DNA of 64,000 nt from Alistipes_A hominis (GCF_014288115.1 NZ_JACOOK010000003.1:310001-374000); one strand, 5' to 3'. Positions 25,813 through 34,924 are shown, counted from the stretch's first letter. Made by a program: numbers and translations. Notes: generated from the letters alone by a model not told the origin.

Positions 25813-25932
25813 ATGGAAAGCACTAAGAAAGGGGGATGCGGATGCGGATCGTCATCACGCCCCAAAGATTCGGACGACATGAAGAAAAAACCGATGGACG
25901 GGAAGAGCTCGTCGAAGACGGATAAGAAATAA
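25813..25932 (+). CDS. Small Cys/Gly/Lys/Ser-rich peptide
   Basis: 39 codons from ATG to TAA: MESTKKGGCGCGSSSR, then a Lys/Asp/Ser-rich tail. The CGCG cluster and basic tail are not a random pattern, and similarly short CGCG-type peptides are sometimes annotated in Bacteroidales, but no family is assigned. It lies 42 bp after the GlsB-like gene and could share its transcript. Composition is the only evidence that it is coding. Confidence 0.4.
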   Translation: MESTKKGGCGCGSSSRPKDSDDMKKKPMDGKSSSKTDKK

Positions 25933-26032
25933 ATTTTTCGATCCGGGGGTAAGTTTTTACTTCGCGCGATGTTCCGACGGGAACGGCTTTCCGTTCCCGG
26001 TAACCTGCAAACGGCAGATTCTGCCTCGTAAC

Positions 26033-26086
26033 AAAAGGCGGAGACTTCAGGGAATCATCCCGATTCCGGAAGTCCCCGCCTTTTCA
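26033..26086. terminator. Hairpin terminator
   Basis: AAAAGGCGGAGACTTC at 26033-26048 pairs with GAAGTCCCCGCCTTTT at 26069-26084, with one mismatch. It starts with an A-run and ends in TTTT, so it can work in both directions. It ends the GlsB/small-peptide unit. Confidence 0.75.
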
Positions 26087-26087
26087 A

Positions 26088-26119
26088 TTTGGAATAGGGA
26101 AAAATTTTTCGTATCTTTA
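26088..26119 (+). promoter_or_regulatory. Promoter of the acyltransferase gene
   Basis: TTTG (26088-26091), a 20-bp spacer, then TATCTTTA (26112-26119), which differs from TAnnTTTG at the last base only. The start codon is at 26149. Confidence 0.5.
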
Positions 26120-26148
26120 TAAATACTGACCCGAATATTGACTTTCTT

Positions 26149-27198
26149 ATGCCGACTACTGTGCTTCCTTCCGTTACACGATGCCATTACCTTGATAATT
26201 TGAAAGTGCTTCTCACGGTACTGGTCGTATTTCATCATGCCGGTCAGGCGTACGGCGACGGAGGAGCGTGGCCTTACTCCCCTTCCTTATCGCATGAATA
26301 TGTCGGTTGGCTCGGAAATTTCTTTCCGGTGAACGCGGCTTTCTTCATGGGGTTGTTTTTTTTGATTTCGGCTTATTTTATACCCGGAAGCCTGGATAGA
26401 AGCGGTACGAAGCAATTTGTTCGCAAAAGGGCGATCCGCTTGGGCGTTCCCATGCTGGTCGTGCTGATATTGTCGTTATCGGTTACCGGAAAAGCGGAAT
26501 TCGCTCATACGTGGTTTCTGGAACATCTGTTGTTTTATTCGCTGGCCTATGTTTGCATTTACGAAGCGTGCAGAAAATACGAATGGGGACTGAAACGGGA
26601 CAGGCGGTTGAATTTACTGCGTGTTTTGCTTTTGGCAGCCGGGTTATCCGCCGTTACTTATTATGTCCGGTTGGAAAATCCGATCGACCACTGGAAAATG
26701 CTGGGAGGTTTTTTGAGTAGCGAACCCGCCCATCTTCCCCAATACGTTCTGATGTTTGCGTTGGGAATTGTCGCTTACCGGAACGATTGGTTCGGATCAT
26801 TGTCTCCGTCGGTGGGGAAGGTACTGCTCGCGGTGGCGGGATTGATGGTTTTATTGGTTTATTTGCGTCCGGTTTACCCTTTTCTGGGAAACAATATCTG
26901 GAAGAATTGGTGGTGGTATGAAGCGCTCCTCTGTCTGTCGCTGAGTTTCGGTCTGATCTATCTGTACAGAGTAAGATTCAATCGGACGTCCCCTTTCCGC
27001 CGATGGCTGGCCGATCAGGCGTACGGCGTTTATTTTTTCCACCTGTTCGTCATCATCGGATTGCAATATGCATTCGACGGGTTCGATATGGGAAGCGGAA
27101 CGGTCAAGTTTCTTTTTATCGGAATATGCGCGACGGTCGTGTCGTTCGCGCTGGTTTATCTGGTGCGGAGTATTCCGGGGATGAAACGGGTATTGTGA
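26149..27198 (+). CDS. Acyltransferase family 3 membrane protein (OafA/YrhL-like)
   Basis: 349 residues with about ten membrane helices. The N-terminal motif YLDNLKVLLTVLVVFHHAGQ carries the His pair typical of Acyltransferase_3. Other family-like segments are GLFFLISAYFIPGSLDRSG and the late DQAYGVYFFHLFVIIGLQYA. Members transfer acetyl or other acyl groups to surface polysaccharides or small molecules. No glycan gene cluster is adjacent, so the acceptor is unknown. It has its own promoter and converges on the SDR gene. Confidence 0.85.
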   Translation: MPTTVLPSVTRCHYLDNLKVLLTVLVVFHHAGQAYGDGGAWPYSPSLSHEYVGWLGNFFPVNAAFFMGLFFLISAYFIPGSLDRSGTKQFVRKRAIRLGVPMLVVLILSLSVTGKAEFAHTWFLEHLLFYSLAYVCIYEACRKYEWGLKRDRRLNLLRVLLLAAGLSAVTYYVRLENPIDHWKMLGGFLSSEPAHLPQYVLMFALGIVAYRNDWFGSLSPSVGKVLLAVAGLMVLLVYLRPVYPFLGNNIWKNWWWYEALLCLSLSFGLIYLYRVRFNRTSPFRRWLADQAYGVYFFHLFVIIGLQYAFDGFDMGSGTVKFLFIGICATVVSFALVYLVRSIPGMKRVL

Positions 27199-27261
27199 TG
27201 GGGCATGTCATATTCGTTTCACCGGACGACGGATTCTTTTCCCAGTTTCAACATACAGTGC

Positions 27262-27300
27262 TGTAAAAACCGACAGGGACGGCTGTTGTGTCGTCCCTGC
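27262..27300 (-). terminator. Hairpin between convergent genes
   Basis: CAGGGACG (27274-27281) and CGTCCCTG (27292-27299). On the minus strand it is followed by a GGTTTTTAC stretch, so it probably ends the SDR transcript. Confidence 0.55.
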
Positions 27301-27347
27301 CGTTATGCTTACGGTCTGCGGGGCCTTGGCCTGCACCGTATTTTCCT

Positions 27348-28163
27348 TTATTTGAACGTAGTCTGTCCTTCCGCAAAAGCGCGCATGTCTCTGACCGTCG
27401 GATTGTGGCAGGTGCAGCCGCCGTCTGCCACGACCGTCTGCCCGGTCACGTAACGGGCGTCGTCGGAAGCGAGGAAGGCGATCACTCCGGCGATGTCTTC
27501 CGACTGCCCGGCGTAATCCACCGCATTGTGCGCGATGAACAGTTCCTTGTACTCGTCGGTCAGCGACCGTTCGGCCGCTGGGGTCAACACCAGTCCCGGC
27601 GCGACGCAGTTGCATCGCACGCCGGCTTTGCCGTACTGCGTGGCTACGTACCGCGTGAAGTTGACCGAACCGGCTTTGCAGATGCCGTAATAGCAGCCCG
27701 TCAGGTTGCCGGTCAACCCTCCGATCGACGCGACGTTGACGATCGCGCCGCCGCCGTTGGCCGTCATCCAGGCGACTGCCTGCTGCGTAATGACCATCAT
27801 GCTGCGAACCATCACATGGAACACTTCGTCGAAATAATCCAGGTCGGCGTGCAGCAGGTCGGCGTCCCGTTTGGGATCGGCATACCCGGCGTTGTTGACG
27901 ACCACGTCGATCCGGCCGAAATTTTTCAGCGTATGCGCCGCCAGGTCGCGCGAACTTTCCAGTTCCGCCGCATTGAAATAGACGGCGACGGCGTTTCCTC
28001 CGGCGTCGTTCAGGGTTTGGCAGGCCTTTTTAGCTCCTTCCAGGTCGTAGTCGGCCACGACGACCGAGGCCCCTTCGGCGCATAGCCGCTCGGCCGTGGC
28101 AAAACCGATTCCTTTGGCCGCTCCGGTTACGAGCGCCGCTTTGTTTTCGAATCTTTTCATCAA
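27348..28163 (-). CDS. Short-chain dehydrogenase, close to 7-alpha-hydroxysteroid dehydrogenase
   Basis: 271 residues. Classical SDR layout: TGAAKGIG nucleotide-binding motif (about 14-21), acidic ADYD near 37 (suggesting NAD preference), VNNAG, the catalytic Ser in NVASIGGLTG and YGICKAG with the catalytic Tyr and Lys. The C-terminal DDARYVTGQTVVADGG is followed by HNPTV. From memory, several blocks (LDYFDEVFH, GGGAIVNVAS, APGLVLTPAA, the HNPT tail) resemble the 7-alpha-HSDH of Bacteroides fragilis, which oxidises the 7-alpha-hydroxyl of primary bile acids. The SDR family is certain. The bile-acid role is inference, supported by the 5AR gene elsewhere in the window. Confidence 0.8.
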   Translation of the reverse strand: MMKRFENKAALVTGAAKGIGFATAERLCAEGASVVVADYDLEGAKKACQTLNDAGGNAVAVYFNAAELESSRDLAAHTLKNFGRIDVVVNNAGYADPKRDADLLHADLDYFDEVFHVMVRSMMVITQQAVAWMTANGGGAIVNVASIGGLTGNLTGCYYGICKAGSVNFTRYVATQYGKAGVRCNCVAPGLVLTPAAERSLTDEYKELFIAHNAVDYAGQSEDIAGVIAFLASDDARYVTGQTVVADGGCTCHNPTVRDMRAFAEGQTTFK

Positions 28164-28380
28164 ATTATGGTTTAATAAATTTTCATGCAGCCGGACGATC
28201 CGGACGGTTCGGGCGGAAAATGGACGATGGCGATCCCCGCCGCAGACCTTCTCCCGATGTCTGCAAAATTCGTTCCCGTCGGGATTTTCTTCTGCAAGAT
28301 AGATAATAGTTCGGAAGCGGCAAACGGTTGTGTCGGAAGAAATTCCGTGCAGATCGAGATCGGAAATCCAGTAAAATACG

Positions 28381-28388
28381 TACCTTTA
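28381..28388 (+). promoter_or_regulatory. Possible -7 box of the large glycosidase-like gene
   Basis: TACCTTTA differs from TAnnTTTG at one base and lies 22 bp before the start codon. No TTTG -33 box is present. The remaining intergenic stretch 28164-28380 between divergent genes shows no gene. Confidence 0.35.
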
Positions 28389-28409
28389 TAGTTCTAACCT
28401 AATCTGCTT

Positions 28410-31400
28410 ATGAAACGAATACGACTTTTGCGCTTTGCGCAGCTTTTTCTAACGGCGGTTGTGTTGGGAACGGGATCTCTCGCACGAACGCAATCCTTGG
28501 CTCCCGAATATTTCGAACGGCAGCCGATGGACCGGATGGCGGCCTGGAACTATGCGCTGGTACGCACTTACGAACGGGCTCCGGTATCGCGCCTGTTGAC
28601 TTACGTGCGCGAGAATTACGGGATTCAATATACGGCCCTCGCGCGCATCGTGCCGCAGGTCGAGGTGGACGGCCGCATTTATACCGCGGCCGAGGCGACC
28701 GATATCCGCGTGGAGGATTTTCCGGGCGGCGTCGAGGCGCGTTTCCGGCTCGGCGGCGTCGAGGTCGAGAGCCGGTTTACGCCGTTGATGGTCGGTACGG
28801 GCGAATCCACCCGGGTCGGGGCCGCCGTGTACAGTATCCGCACCGAACCGAAAGCGACGGTGCGCCTGATGATCGGCGAATCGTTCTGGCAACGGTCGGC
28901 TTTCGAGGATATGAACAAAGTGCCGTTCGAGTCGCTCGACCCGCGCGACAACCGGATCGACAAGCAGGGTAAAACCTACTTGATCGCCACCGGCGAACAT
29001 AGCGCGATTACCGGAGTGCGGACTTCCGCCGTCGTCGATGTCCGGCGCGGCGAGGGCGGGGGAGAGTACCTCGACTGCGCTTTCGCCGGCGGGTCGGGCG
29101 AAGTGTTGCTCGCCTTTGCCGAAGACCGGGCCCGGGTGGCGAAGATCTCCGGACTCGATATATCCCAGGCGTTGGCCGATGTCGACTGTCATTACGGGGA
29201 ATTGCTTGCGAACCGGATCGAGACTCCCGATTCGCTGCTCGACCGGGCCTTCGGCAGCGCGCTGACCACGCTCGAATATACCTGGGTCGATCCGTACGGC
29301 TGGGTCGAGTGCATCCATCACTGGACTTCGCTGTGGCACATGCAGCAGACTGCGGCGGCCGAGTGGCTCGGTCAGACCGACCGTTCGCGCGCCACGACGC
29401 TCAAACAGGCCGAGATGATCAATTCCGACGGGTCGATCCCGCATTTCGCGCCGTTCGGTTTTACGCGTCGCGATTTCGGCGGGACGAACCAGTTCTGGGC
29501 ATGGCAGGTGCGCCGTTACTGGAATTTTACCGGCGACCTCGATTTTGCCGCCGCGACGGCGCCCGTGCTCGACCGGGTAATCGGCCAGACGTTCGCCGAA
29601 TACGACAGGAATGACAATTTGCTGCTCGGCTGGGGCCTGCAGATCGGCAATCAGGAAGATTACGTGGCTACCGCCGGCGACGGAACGACCCCGTCGGTCG
29701 AAGGGATCAACATGATGCGTACTCGCAGCGAACTGGCCGCCGGACTCGGGGATACTACCGCGTCGCTGCTGTGGCGCGCCCGCGCCGACGAGACCGTCTC
29801 GCGGCTGCGCGCGAAATTGTGGCGTTCCGATCTCGGGCGGTTCGTCTATTTCGACGATCTGCAGGGCAATCCCCGGCTCGACGGACAGTACCATACGCTG
29901 ACCTATCCGGCTATTTTCGGGATAACCGACCTGTTGGATTCCTATACGTCGCTCCGACACCTGTCCGACCGGCTGACCGACAGCTCCGGAGCGATTTATT
30001 GTTCCAATAATTTTCCGTATCATGCGGTCGGGACCTGGGGAATGCAGGCCGGAGCCGCTCAGCAGCCGTGGGGCGCGTGGGGATACGCGGCCGCCGGGTT
30101 GCGCAACCGGGTGTCCGATCCGTTGCATGCGCTGGCCGGCTGGGTAATGGACGACAACCACCGGGGATCGTGGCCCGAAGTTTCGACCGAAGCGGTTCCG
30201 GCTTATTTCTCGGCTCCGGCAGGGTTGTATGTGGCGGCTGTGGTCGAGGCGCTTTTCGGCCTGGAAATGCACGCTCCGGAGGGGTGTATCCGGGTGTCGC
30301 CCAATTTTCCGGACGATTGGCCTTCCGCTTCGATGCAGCTGAAAAACCATCGGGTCGATTTCCGGCGATCCGGAAACCGGCTCGAATACGACCTGCATAC
30401 GACCGCGAAACTCGCCCGGAAAATCCGATGGTCGTTACCTGTTTGCACGAACGTGCGGCTGACCGATCACGGCGAACCGATTCCGGTTCGCCTGCGGTCC
30501 GGTATCGACGGAGTGTTCGCCGAAGCCGAACTGCCAGCCGAGAATCATTCGCGGATTGTCGTGACGTTCGATCCCGTGCCGTTGAACCTTTCGGTTCCCG
30601 GATCGGTGGCCGAAGGCGAATCGTTACAGGTCGCGCTGCAGGGCGCCGAATTGCTCGGAATCGAGGACCGCGGCGGCTTATTGGCGTCGGTATGCACCGA
30701 CGGAAATGTTCTGCGGGGGACTCTGAAAAAGGGATTGCTCGACGAGTACCGGTCGTTCGGGGCGTTGGGCGAACTGAATTTCAGCCGGCGTACGCTGTTC
30801 GTGCGCGCCCAGACCGGCGAGGACGTCGGGTTTTACATTCCGGTCGACCTGACCGTATTGCCCCGGTTCGAGGCCGTACCGCTCGGCGGATTGAAGTTTA
30901 CGGACTCTTTGTCGGCGGACGTATTGCTGCGAAACAATACCGACCGGGCCGTGACGGGCCGGGCCGTGCTGCGTGTCGGAGAAGCCGCTTTCCCGTTCTG
31001 CGTCGATCTGGCGCCGCGCAGCGAGTGCCGGCGGAATATCGCTTTCGGAGCGGGCGACGCAACGCTCTTTGCGCCGGGCGTCAATTGTGCCGAATTGACC
31101 TTGCCCGGCGGAGAGTCGCTCCCGCTGAGGCTGGCGTTCGGCGACCTGCCGGAAGCCGGGCCGCTCGATTCGTTCCTGAAAGAGAATCTGCGTCCGATCG
31201 CGATCGACGGATTGCTCGATACGCCCGACAAATCGTGGCAGAAAGTCCGGAAATACCAGGCCTTTTATCATCCGCCCTGGCACTCCTGCCCGCCGCCGAT
31301 GGAGGCGCTCGATACGACTCGCGAGTTCCGTGTGCCGCAGATTCCGGGGTTATCGTTCCGGGTTCCGTCGCACCGCTTCGCGGCTTTGTCGCGCAGCAAC

Positions 31401-32375
31401 GGAACTCCGTTTATCCGGATTCCGGGCGACGGTTTGCATTGTAAAAAACTTTATTTCCTGTTCGTGCCGTTGCTCGATAATGCCGATATGTTCACCCGCG
31501 TTGCGCGTATCACCGTGCGCGATGCGGAAGGGGGCGAGGTGACGCGGACGCTGAGTTTTCCGGGCGATCTGGATTGGTCGTGCCCGCCGTCGGCCGTGGG
31601 AAAGTTCGCGACGACGCAGCAGAACCGTTCGTTGACGGCTCCTCCGTTGTCGCTGCTTTCTCCGGTTCAGGCCGATCGGCCCGAGGGCCGGGCTCCGGCT
31701 TTTCCGCAGCCGGTATGGTGGAGCGGCAGCGCGGCAGCGGTCACCCGTTCGGGTGTCTTCGCGGTGGTCGAGCTCGATTTGGAACGTATCCGCGAATTGG
31801 CGTGGATCGACTTGGAAGCGCTGGACGATATTTCCGCGCTGGGACTGGTGGCCGTTACCGGTTATTCGGCCGACCGTTTCGGCGCGCTGGCCGGTACGCC
31901 GTGGTTTCCGCCCGCCCGCCGGTTGCCCCCGGTGCCGTTGTTCGATCTGACGGCTCCCGATTCGCTGTCCCGGTGGCAGATCGAGGGAGATGCGTTCTCG
32001 GTCGCTCCGGTGCCTGCCTTGTTCAACGAAGCGACCCTGAATTCGCTGGCCAAAAACGGAGAAACCGCCGTGGGCCGGGCATTGTCGCCGGCGTTCCGGT
32101 TGCCGGAGTGGTGTGCGAAGCTCGACTTCGACACCCAGGGAGGAACGGCGATGAAAGATCCCGACGGGAACGAAACGCTCTGTATTCGGCTGCTGGACGC
32201 CGATACCGGCCGCGAGCTGGCTGTCATGCTGTCGGCCGGGGTACACAGTCTTACGCACCGATACATGGACGTTTCGGCCTTTTCCGGCCGCAATCTGCGA
32301 CTCGAACTGGTCGATCGGAACACCCGGACTTCTTATGCATGGATCGGCCTGCGGAGGGTTTGTATGATGCCGTAG
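28410..32375 (+). CDS. Very large secreted six-hairpin glycosidase-like protein
   Basis: 1321 residues with a signal peptide (about 1-27). Residues about 30-250 look like an N-terminal beta-sandwich. About 270-640 form an (alpha/alpha)6-type region with WVECIHHWTSLWHMQQTAA, INSDGSIPHFAPFG, WGLQIGNQEDYV and WVMDDNHRGSWPEVSTEAV, resembling six-hairpin glycosidases (GH78, GH95 or GH127-like clans). A short C-terminal beta domain of the usual kind follows (IRVSPNFPDDW). About 700-1321 are further beta-rich domains ending FSGRNLRLELVDRN. Acidic residues in these motifs could be catalytic. It may be a DUF4450-type protein, but the exact family is not recognised with certainty. It stands alone, without susC or susD. 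Confidence 0.7.
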   Translation: MKRIRLLRFAQLFLTAVVLGTGSLARTQSLAPEYFERQPMDRMAAWNYALVRTYERAPVSRLLTYVRENYGIQYTALARIVPQVEVDGRIYTAAEATDIRVEDFPGGVEARFRLGGVEVESRFTPLMVGTGESTRVGAAVYSIRTEPKATVRLMIGESFWQRSAFEDMNKVPFESLDPRDNRIDKQGKTYLIATGEHSAITGVRTSAVVDVRRGEGGGEYLDCAFAGGSGEVLLAFAEDRARVAKISGLDISQALADVDCHYGELLANRIETPDSLLDRAFGSALTTLEYTWVDPYGWVECIHHWTSLWHMQQTAAAEWLGQTDRSRATTLKQAEMINSDGSIPHFAPFGFTRRDFGGTNQFWAWQVRRYWNFTGDLDFAAATAPVLDRVIGQTFAEYDRNDNLLLGWGLQIGNQEDYVATAGDGTTPSVEGINMMRTRSELAAGLGDTTASLLWRARADETVSRLRAKLWRSDLGRFVYFDDLQGNPRLDGQYHTLTYPAIFGITDLLDSYTSLRHLSDRLTDSSGAIYCSNNFPYHAVGTWGMQAGAAQQPWGAWGYAAAGLRNRVSDPLHALAGWVMDDNHRGSWPEVSTEAVPAYFSAPAGLYVAAVVEALFGLEMHAPEGCIRVSPNFPDDWPSASMQLKNHRVDFRRSGNRLEYDLHTTAKLARKIRWSLPVCTNVRLTDHGEPIPVRLRSGIDGVFAEAELPAENHSRIVVTFDPVPLNLSVPGSVAEGESLQVALQGAELLGIEDRGGLLASVCTDGNVLRGTLKKGLLDEYRSFGALGELNFSRRTLFVRAQTGEDVGFYIPVDLTVLPRFEAVPLGGLKFTDSLSADVLLRNNTDRAVTGRAVLRVGEAAFPFCVDLAPRSECRRNIAFGAGDATLFAPGVNCAELTLPGGESLPLRLAFGDLPEAGPLDSFLKENLRPIAIDGLLDTPDKSWQKVRKYQAFYHPPWHSCPPPMEALDTTREFRVPQIPGLSFRVPSHRFAALSRSNGTPFIRIPGDGLHCKKLYFLFVPLLDNADMFTRVARITVRDAEGGEVTRTLSFPGDLDWSCPPSAVGKFATTQQNRSLTAPPLSLLSPVQADRPEGRAPAFPQPVWWSGSAAAVTRSGVFAVVELDLERIRELAWIDLEALDDISALGLVAVTGYSADRFGALAGTPWFPPARRLPPVPLFDLTAPDSLSRWQIEGDAFSVAPVPALFNEATLNSLAKNGETAVGRALSPAFRLPEWCAKLDFDTQGGTAMKDPDGNETLCIRLLDADTGRELAVMLSAGVHSLTHRYMDVSAFSGRNLRLELVDRNTRTSYAWIGLRRVCMMP

Positions 32376-32429
32376 CGACAGTCGGCCGAAAGCGCGGTTG
32401 ATGCCGCACGGTCGTCGGTTATTCGATTC

Positions 32430-32470
32430 TTTTCGCGTGATGATCGTACCCCGGCCGTCACGCGAAAATT
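32430..32470 (+). terminator. Terminator of the glycosidase-like gene
   Basis: TTTTCGCGTGA (about 32430-32440) pairs with TCACGCGAAAA (32458-32467 region) and is followed by TTTTG. Confidence 0.65.
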
Positions 32471-32572
32471 TTGTGCGATCGTAGAGCATACCGGCGATCG
32501 GGACGTGCGGGATATTCCGGTTTCGTCTTTAAACGGGGCCAGGGGGCTTTTAAAAGGCCGTAGCCCTTTGTT

Positions 32573-32613
32573 GAAATAAAGCAGGCTGACAATCATTAGA
32601 TTGTCAGCCTGCT
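32573..32613 (-). terminator. Terminator downstream of tRNA-Arg
   Basis: A 14-bp perfect stem: AGCAGGCTGACAAT (32580-32593) and its complement (32600-32613). On the minus strand it is followed by TTTATTTC. It lies directly after the tRNA 3' end. Confidence 0.8.
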
Positions 32614-32615
32614 TG

Positions 32616-32687
32616 TGGTCCCAGCAGGACTCGAACCTGCATTTAAAGTTTAGGAAACTTCCGTTCTATCCCTTGAACTATGAGACC
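32616..32687 (-). tRNA. tRNA-Arg(CCT)
   Basis: 72 nt on the minus strand beginning GGTCTCA. The acceptor stem GGTCTCA/TGGGACC contains one G-T pair. D-arm, anticodon stem GAAGT/ACTTT with loop TTCCTAA (anticodon CCT), and T-arm GCAGG-TTCGAGT-CCTGC are present. The CCA end is not encoded. It lies 42 bp after fabH and may be read from the same transcript. Confidence 0.95.
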
Positions 32688-32729
32688 GTCCATTTATCCT
32701 CTCCGTAAAAGGGAATAAAAGTTATCCGG

Positions 32730-33743
32730 TTATTTCGAAAAATCGCCGCCGTTATAGGCCCATTTGACGTAAATGGAGCCCCAAGTGTAACCGCCGCCGA
32801 AAGCCGAAAGGATCAAATTGTCGCCTTTGCGCAGCCGCGATTCGTAGTCCCACAGGCAGAGCGGAATGGTGCCTGCGGTCGTGTTGCCGAACTTGTTGAT
32901 GTTGATCATGCACTTCTCTTTGGCGAGTCCCATGCGGTGGGCCGTCGCTTCGATGATGCGCAGGTTGGCCTGATGCGGAACCAGGTAGGCGATGTCGTCC
33001 GGAGTCAGCTTATTGCGTTCCATGATTTCGACCGACGTATCCGCCATGTTCGATACGGCGGCTTTGAATACGGCCTGTCCTTCCTGATAGACGTAGTGCC
33101 AGTTGTTTTCGACGGTTTCGTGCGTGGCCGGATAGGCCGAGCCGCCCGCCTTCATGTAGAGGTGTTGGCCGCCGCCGCCGTCCGAGTGCAGGATAGCGTC
33201 CTGTACGCCGTAGCCTTCGGTCGAAGGCTCCAGCAGCACGGCTGCCGCGCCGTCCCCGAAGATCGGGCAGGTGTTGCGGTCTTTGTAGTTGATGATCGAC
33301 GACATTTTGTCGGCGCCGATCACGATCACTTTTTTATGCGTACCGGCTTCGATGTATTTGGAAGCCGTGTTCAGTGCAAACAGGAAGCCGCTGCAGGCTG
33401 CGGACAAGTCGAACCCGAACGCCTGTTTCATCCCGGTCTTGTAACAGATCAGATTGGCCGTCGACGGAAAGAACATGTCGGGGGTGACCGTTGCGCAGAT
33501 CACCATTTCGATATCCATCGGGTCGGTATTGGTCTTTTCGAGCAGGTCGAGGACGGCTTTTTCGCCCATAAACGAGGTGCCCAGCCCTTCTCCTTTCAGG
33601 ATGTGGCGGGTCTTGATGCCGATACGCGACATGATCCATTCGTCGGATGTATCGACCATCTGGCTCAACTCGATATTGTCCAGAATGTAATCGGGCAAAT
33701 ATGCGCCGACGCCAGTTATTGCTGCGGTTTTCTTTTTTGCCAT
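32730..33743 (-). CDS. fabH: Beta-ketoacyl-ACP synthase III
   Basis: 337 residues. The catalytic triad is visible: Cys117 in DLSAACSGFLFAL, His257 in VPHQANLRII and Asn287 in NKFGNTTAGT. It condenses acetyl-CoA or branched starter acyl-CoA with malonyl-ACP to start fatty acid synthesis. The start codon shares one base with the plsX stop, so expression is coupled. It is the last gene of yceD-rpmF-plsX-fabH. Confidence 0.96.
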   Translation of the reverse strand: MAKKKTAAITGVGAYLPDYILDNIELSQMVDTSDEWIMSRIGIKTRHILKGEGLGTSFMGEKAVLDLLEKTNTDPMDIEMVICATVTPDMFFPSTANLICYKTGMKQAFGFDLSAACSGFLFALNTASKYIEAGTHKKVIVIGADKMSSIINYKDRNTCPIFGDGAAAVLLEPSTEGYGVQDAILHSDGGGGQHLYMKAGGSAYPATHETVENNWHYVYQEGQAVFKAAVSNMADTSVEIMERNKLTPDDIAYLVPHQANLRIIEATAHRMGLAKEKCMININKFGNTTAGTIPLCLWDYESRLRKGDNLILSAFGGGYTWGSIYVKWAYNGGDFSK

Positions 33744-34687
33744 TAACTAAATCTTTCTCGTAGTTTGGAATCCAGCTGAGCCTTGATGGTTTTTTCGGTC
33801 TGGAGCACCATGTTCTTGATCGCTTCGGCACTCGAACAGCCGTGACCGATCAGCACCGGAGCGTTGATGCCCAGTACAGGGGTTCCGCCTACCGTTTCGT
33901 AATTGAGTTTGTTGAAATAGCTGTTTTTCAGACCGTCGTGCAGGGCCATCGAATAGACGCCTTCCACCTGTTTGATGATCGTATTGCCGACGAACCCGTC
34001 GCATACCACCACGTCGGCCACTTCACCGGAAAACAGGTGTTTGGCTTCGATGTTGCCGACGAAATTGAAATCGTGGCAGTTTTCCATCATCTCGTAGGCG
34101 GCTTTGGTCTGCTGGTTGCCCTTCTCCTTCTCTTCTCCGATGTTCAGCAGGGCGATGCGCGGGTTTTCCTTGTGCATGACCCCCTGCGCATACAGGTTGC
34201 CGATCGTACCGTATTGGCACAACACTTCGGGCTTGCAATCCACGTTCAGTCCGACATCGAGGAGCATCACTTCGCCGCCGTCGATGGTCGGGATGACCGA
34301 CGAGATGGCCGGGCGGATGATTCCTTCGATCTGCTTGACGGTGCACATACAGCCGACCATCATCGCCCCGGTGCTGCCGGCGCTCGCGAAACCGTCGATT
34401 TTCTGTTCCATCAGGTAACGGAAGCCGACCGCGATGCTGGAATCGGGTTTCTGGCGGAATGCCTGCGACGGATTGTCTCCCATGCCGATAACCTCGGTTG
34501 TCGGTACGATTTCGAACGTGTCGGGCGGGCAGTTCTCGCGCGACAGAATCTCCTCGATCCGGACTTTGTCTCCGAACAGGACGATTTTGCTGTCCCTGCC
34601 GATGAGGCCGGACGCTTTGATGGCACCCGACACCACCGCCTGCGGAGCATAATCTCCGCCCATTGCGTCAATTCCTATTTTCGTCAT
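33743..34687 (-). CDS. plsX: Phosphate acyltransferase PlsX
   Basis: 314 residues beginning MTKIGIDAMGGDYAPQAVVS, the PlsX signature. Other conserved regions are ASAGSTGAMMVG, LLDVGLNVDCKPE and VCDGFVGNTIIKQVEG. It converts acyl-ACP to acyl-phosphate for phospholipid synthesis. It is slightly shorter than the E. coli protein but complete. Positioned 20 bp after rpmF and overlapping fabH by one base. Confidence 0.96.
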   Translation of the reverse strand: MTKIGIDAMGGDYAPQAVVSGAIKASGLIGRDSKIVLFGDKVRIEEILSRENCPPDTFEIVPTTEVIGMGDNPSQAFRQKPDSSIAVGFRYLMEQKIDGFASAGSTGAMMVGCMCTVKQIEGIIRPAISSVIPTIDGGEVMLLDVGLNVDCKPEVLCQYGTIGNLYAQGVMHKENPRIALLNIGEEKEKGNQQTKAAYEMMENCHDFNFVGNIEAKHLFSGEVADVVVCDGFVGNTIIKQVEGVYSMALHDGLKNSYFNKLNYETVGGTPVLGINAPVLIGHGCSSAEAIKNMVLQTEKTIKAQLDSKLRERFS

Positions 34688-34707
34688 ACGGTTATGACTT
34701 TAGGACT

Positions 34708-34890
34708 CTATTCGGCTTTCTTTTCGATCGCTAAGCGGCCTCTGTAGAATCCGCATTCGGGACATACCCGGTGGTAAAGCACGGCTGCTCCGCAGTTCGA
34801 GCAGGTAGAAATCGTAGGTGCTTCGGCTTTGTAATGAGTTCTTCTTTTGTCCCGTCTCGTGCTCGAGATCTTACGTTTAGGATGTGCCAT
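34708..34890 (-). CDS. rpmF: 50S ribosomal protein L32
   Basis: 60 residues starting MAHPKRKISSTRRDKRRTHY. Two CxxC pairs (Cys30/33 and Cys43/46: CSNCG and CPECG) form a zinc ribbon, so this is the zinc-binding form of L32. The usual neighbour pattern is seen: yceD upstream by 34 bp, plsX downstream. Confidence 0.97.
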   Translation of the reverse strand: MAHPKRKISSTRRDKRRTHYKAEAPTISTCSNCGAAVLYHRVCPECGFYRGRLAIEKKAE

Positions 34891-34924
34891 TTTTAAAGAT
34901 ATTTACTACTGTTAGTATTCTCGT

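Noticed and set aside
28449..30398. A 649-codon minus-strand frame in the glycosidase-like gene
   Set aside because: The plus-strand frame has a signal peptide and domain-like motifs throughout; the antisense one has none.
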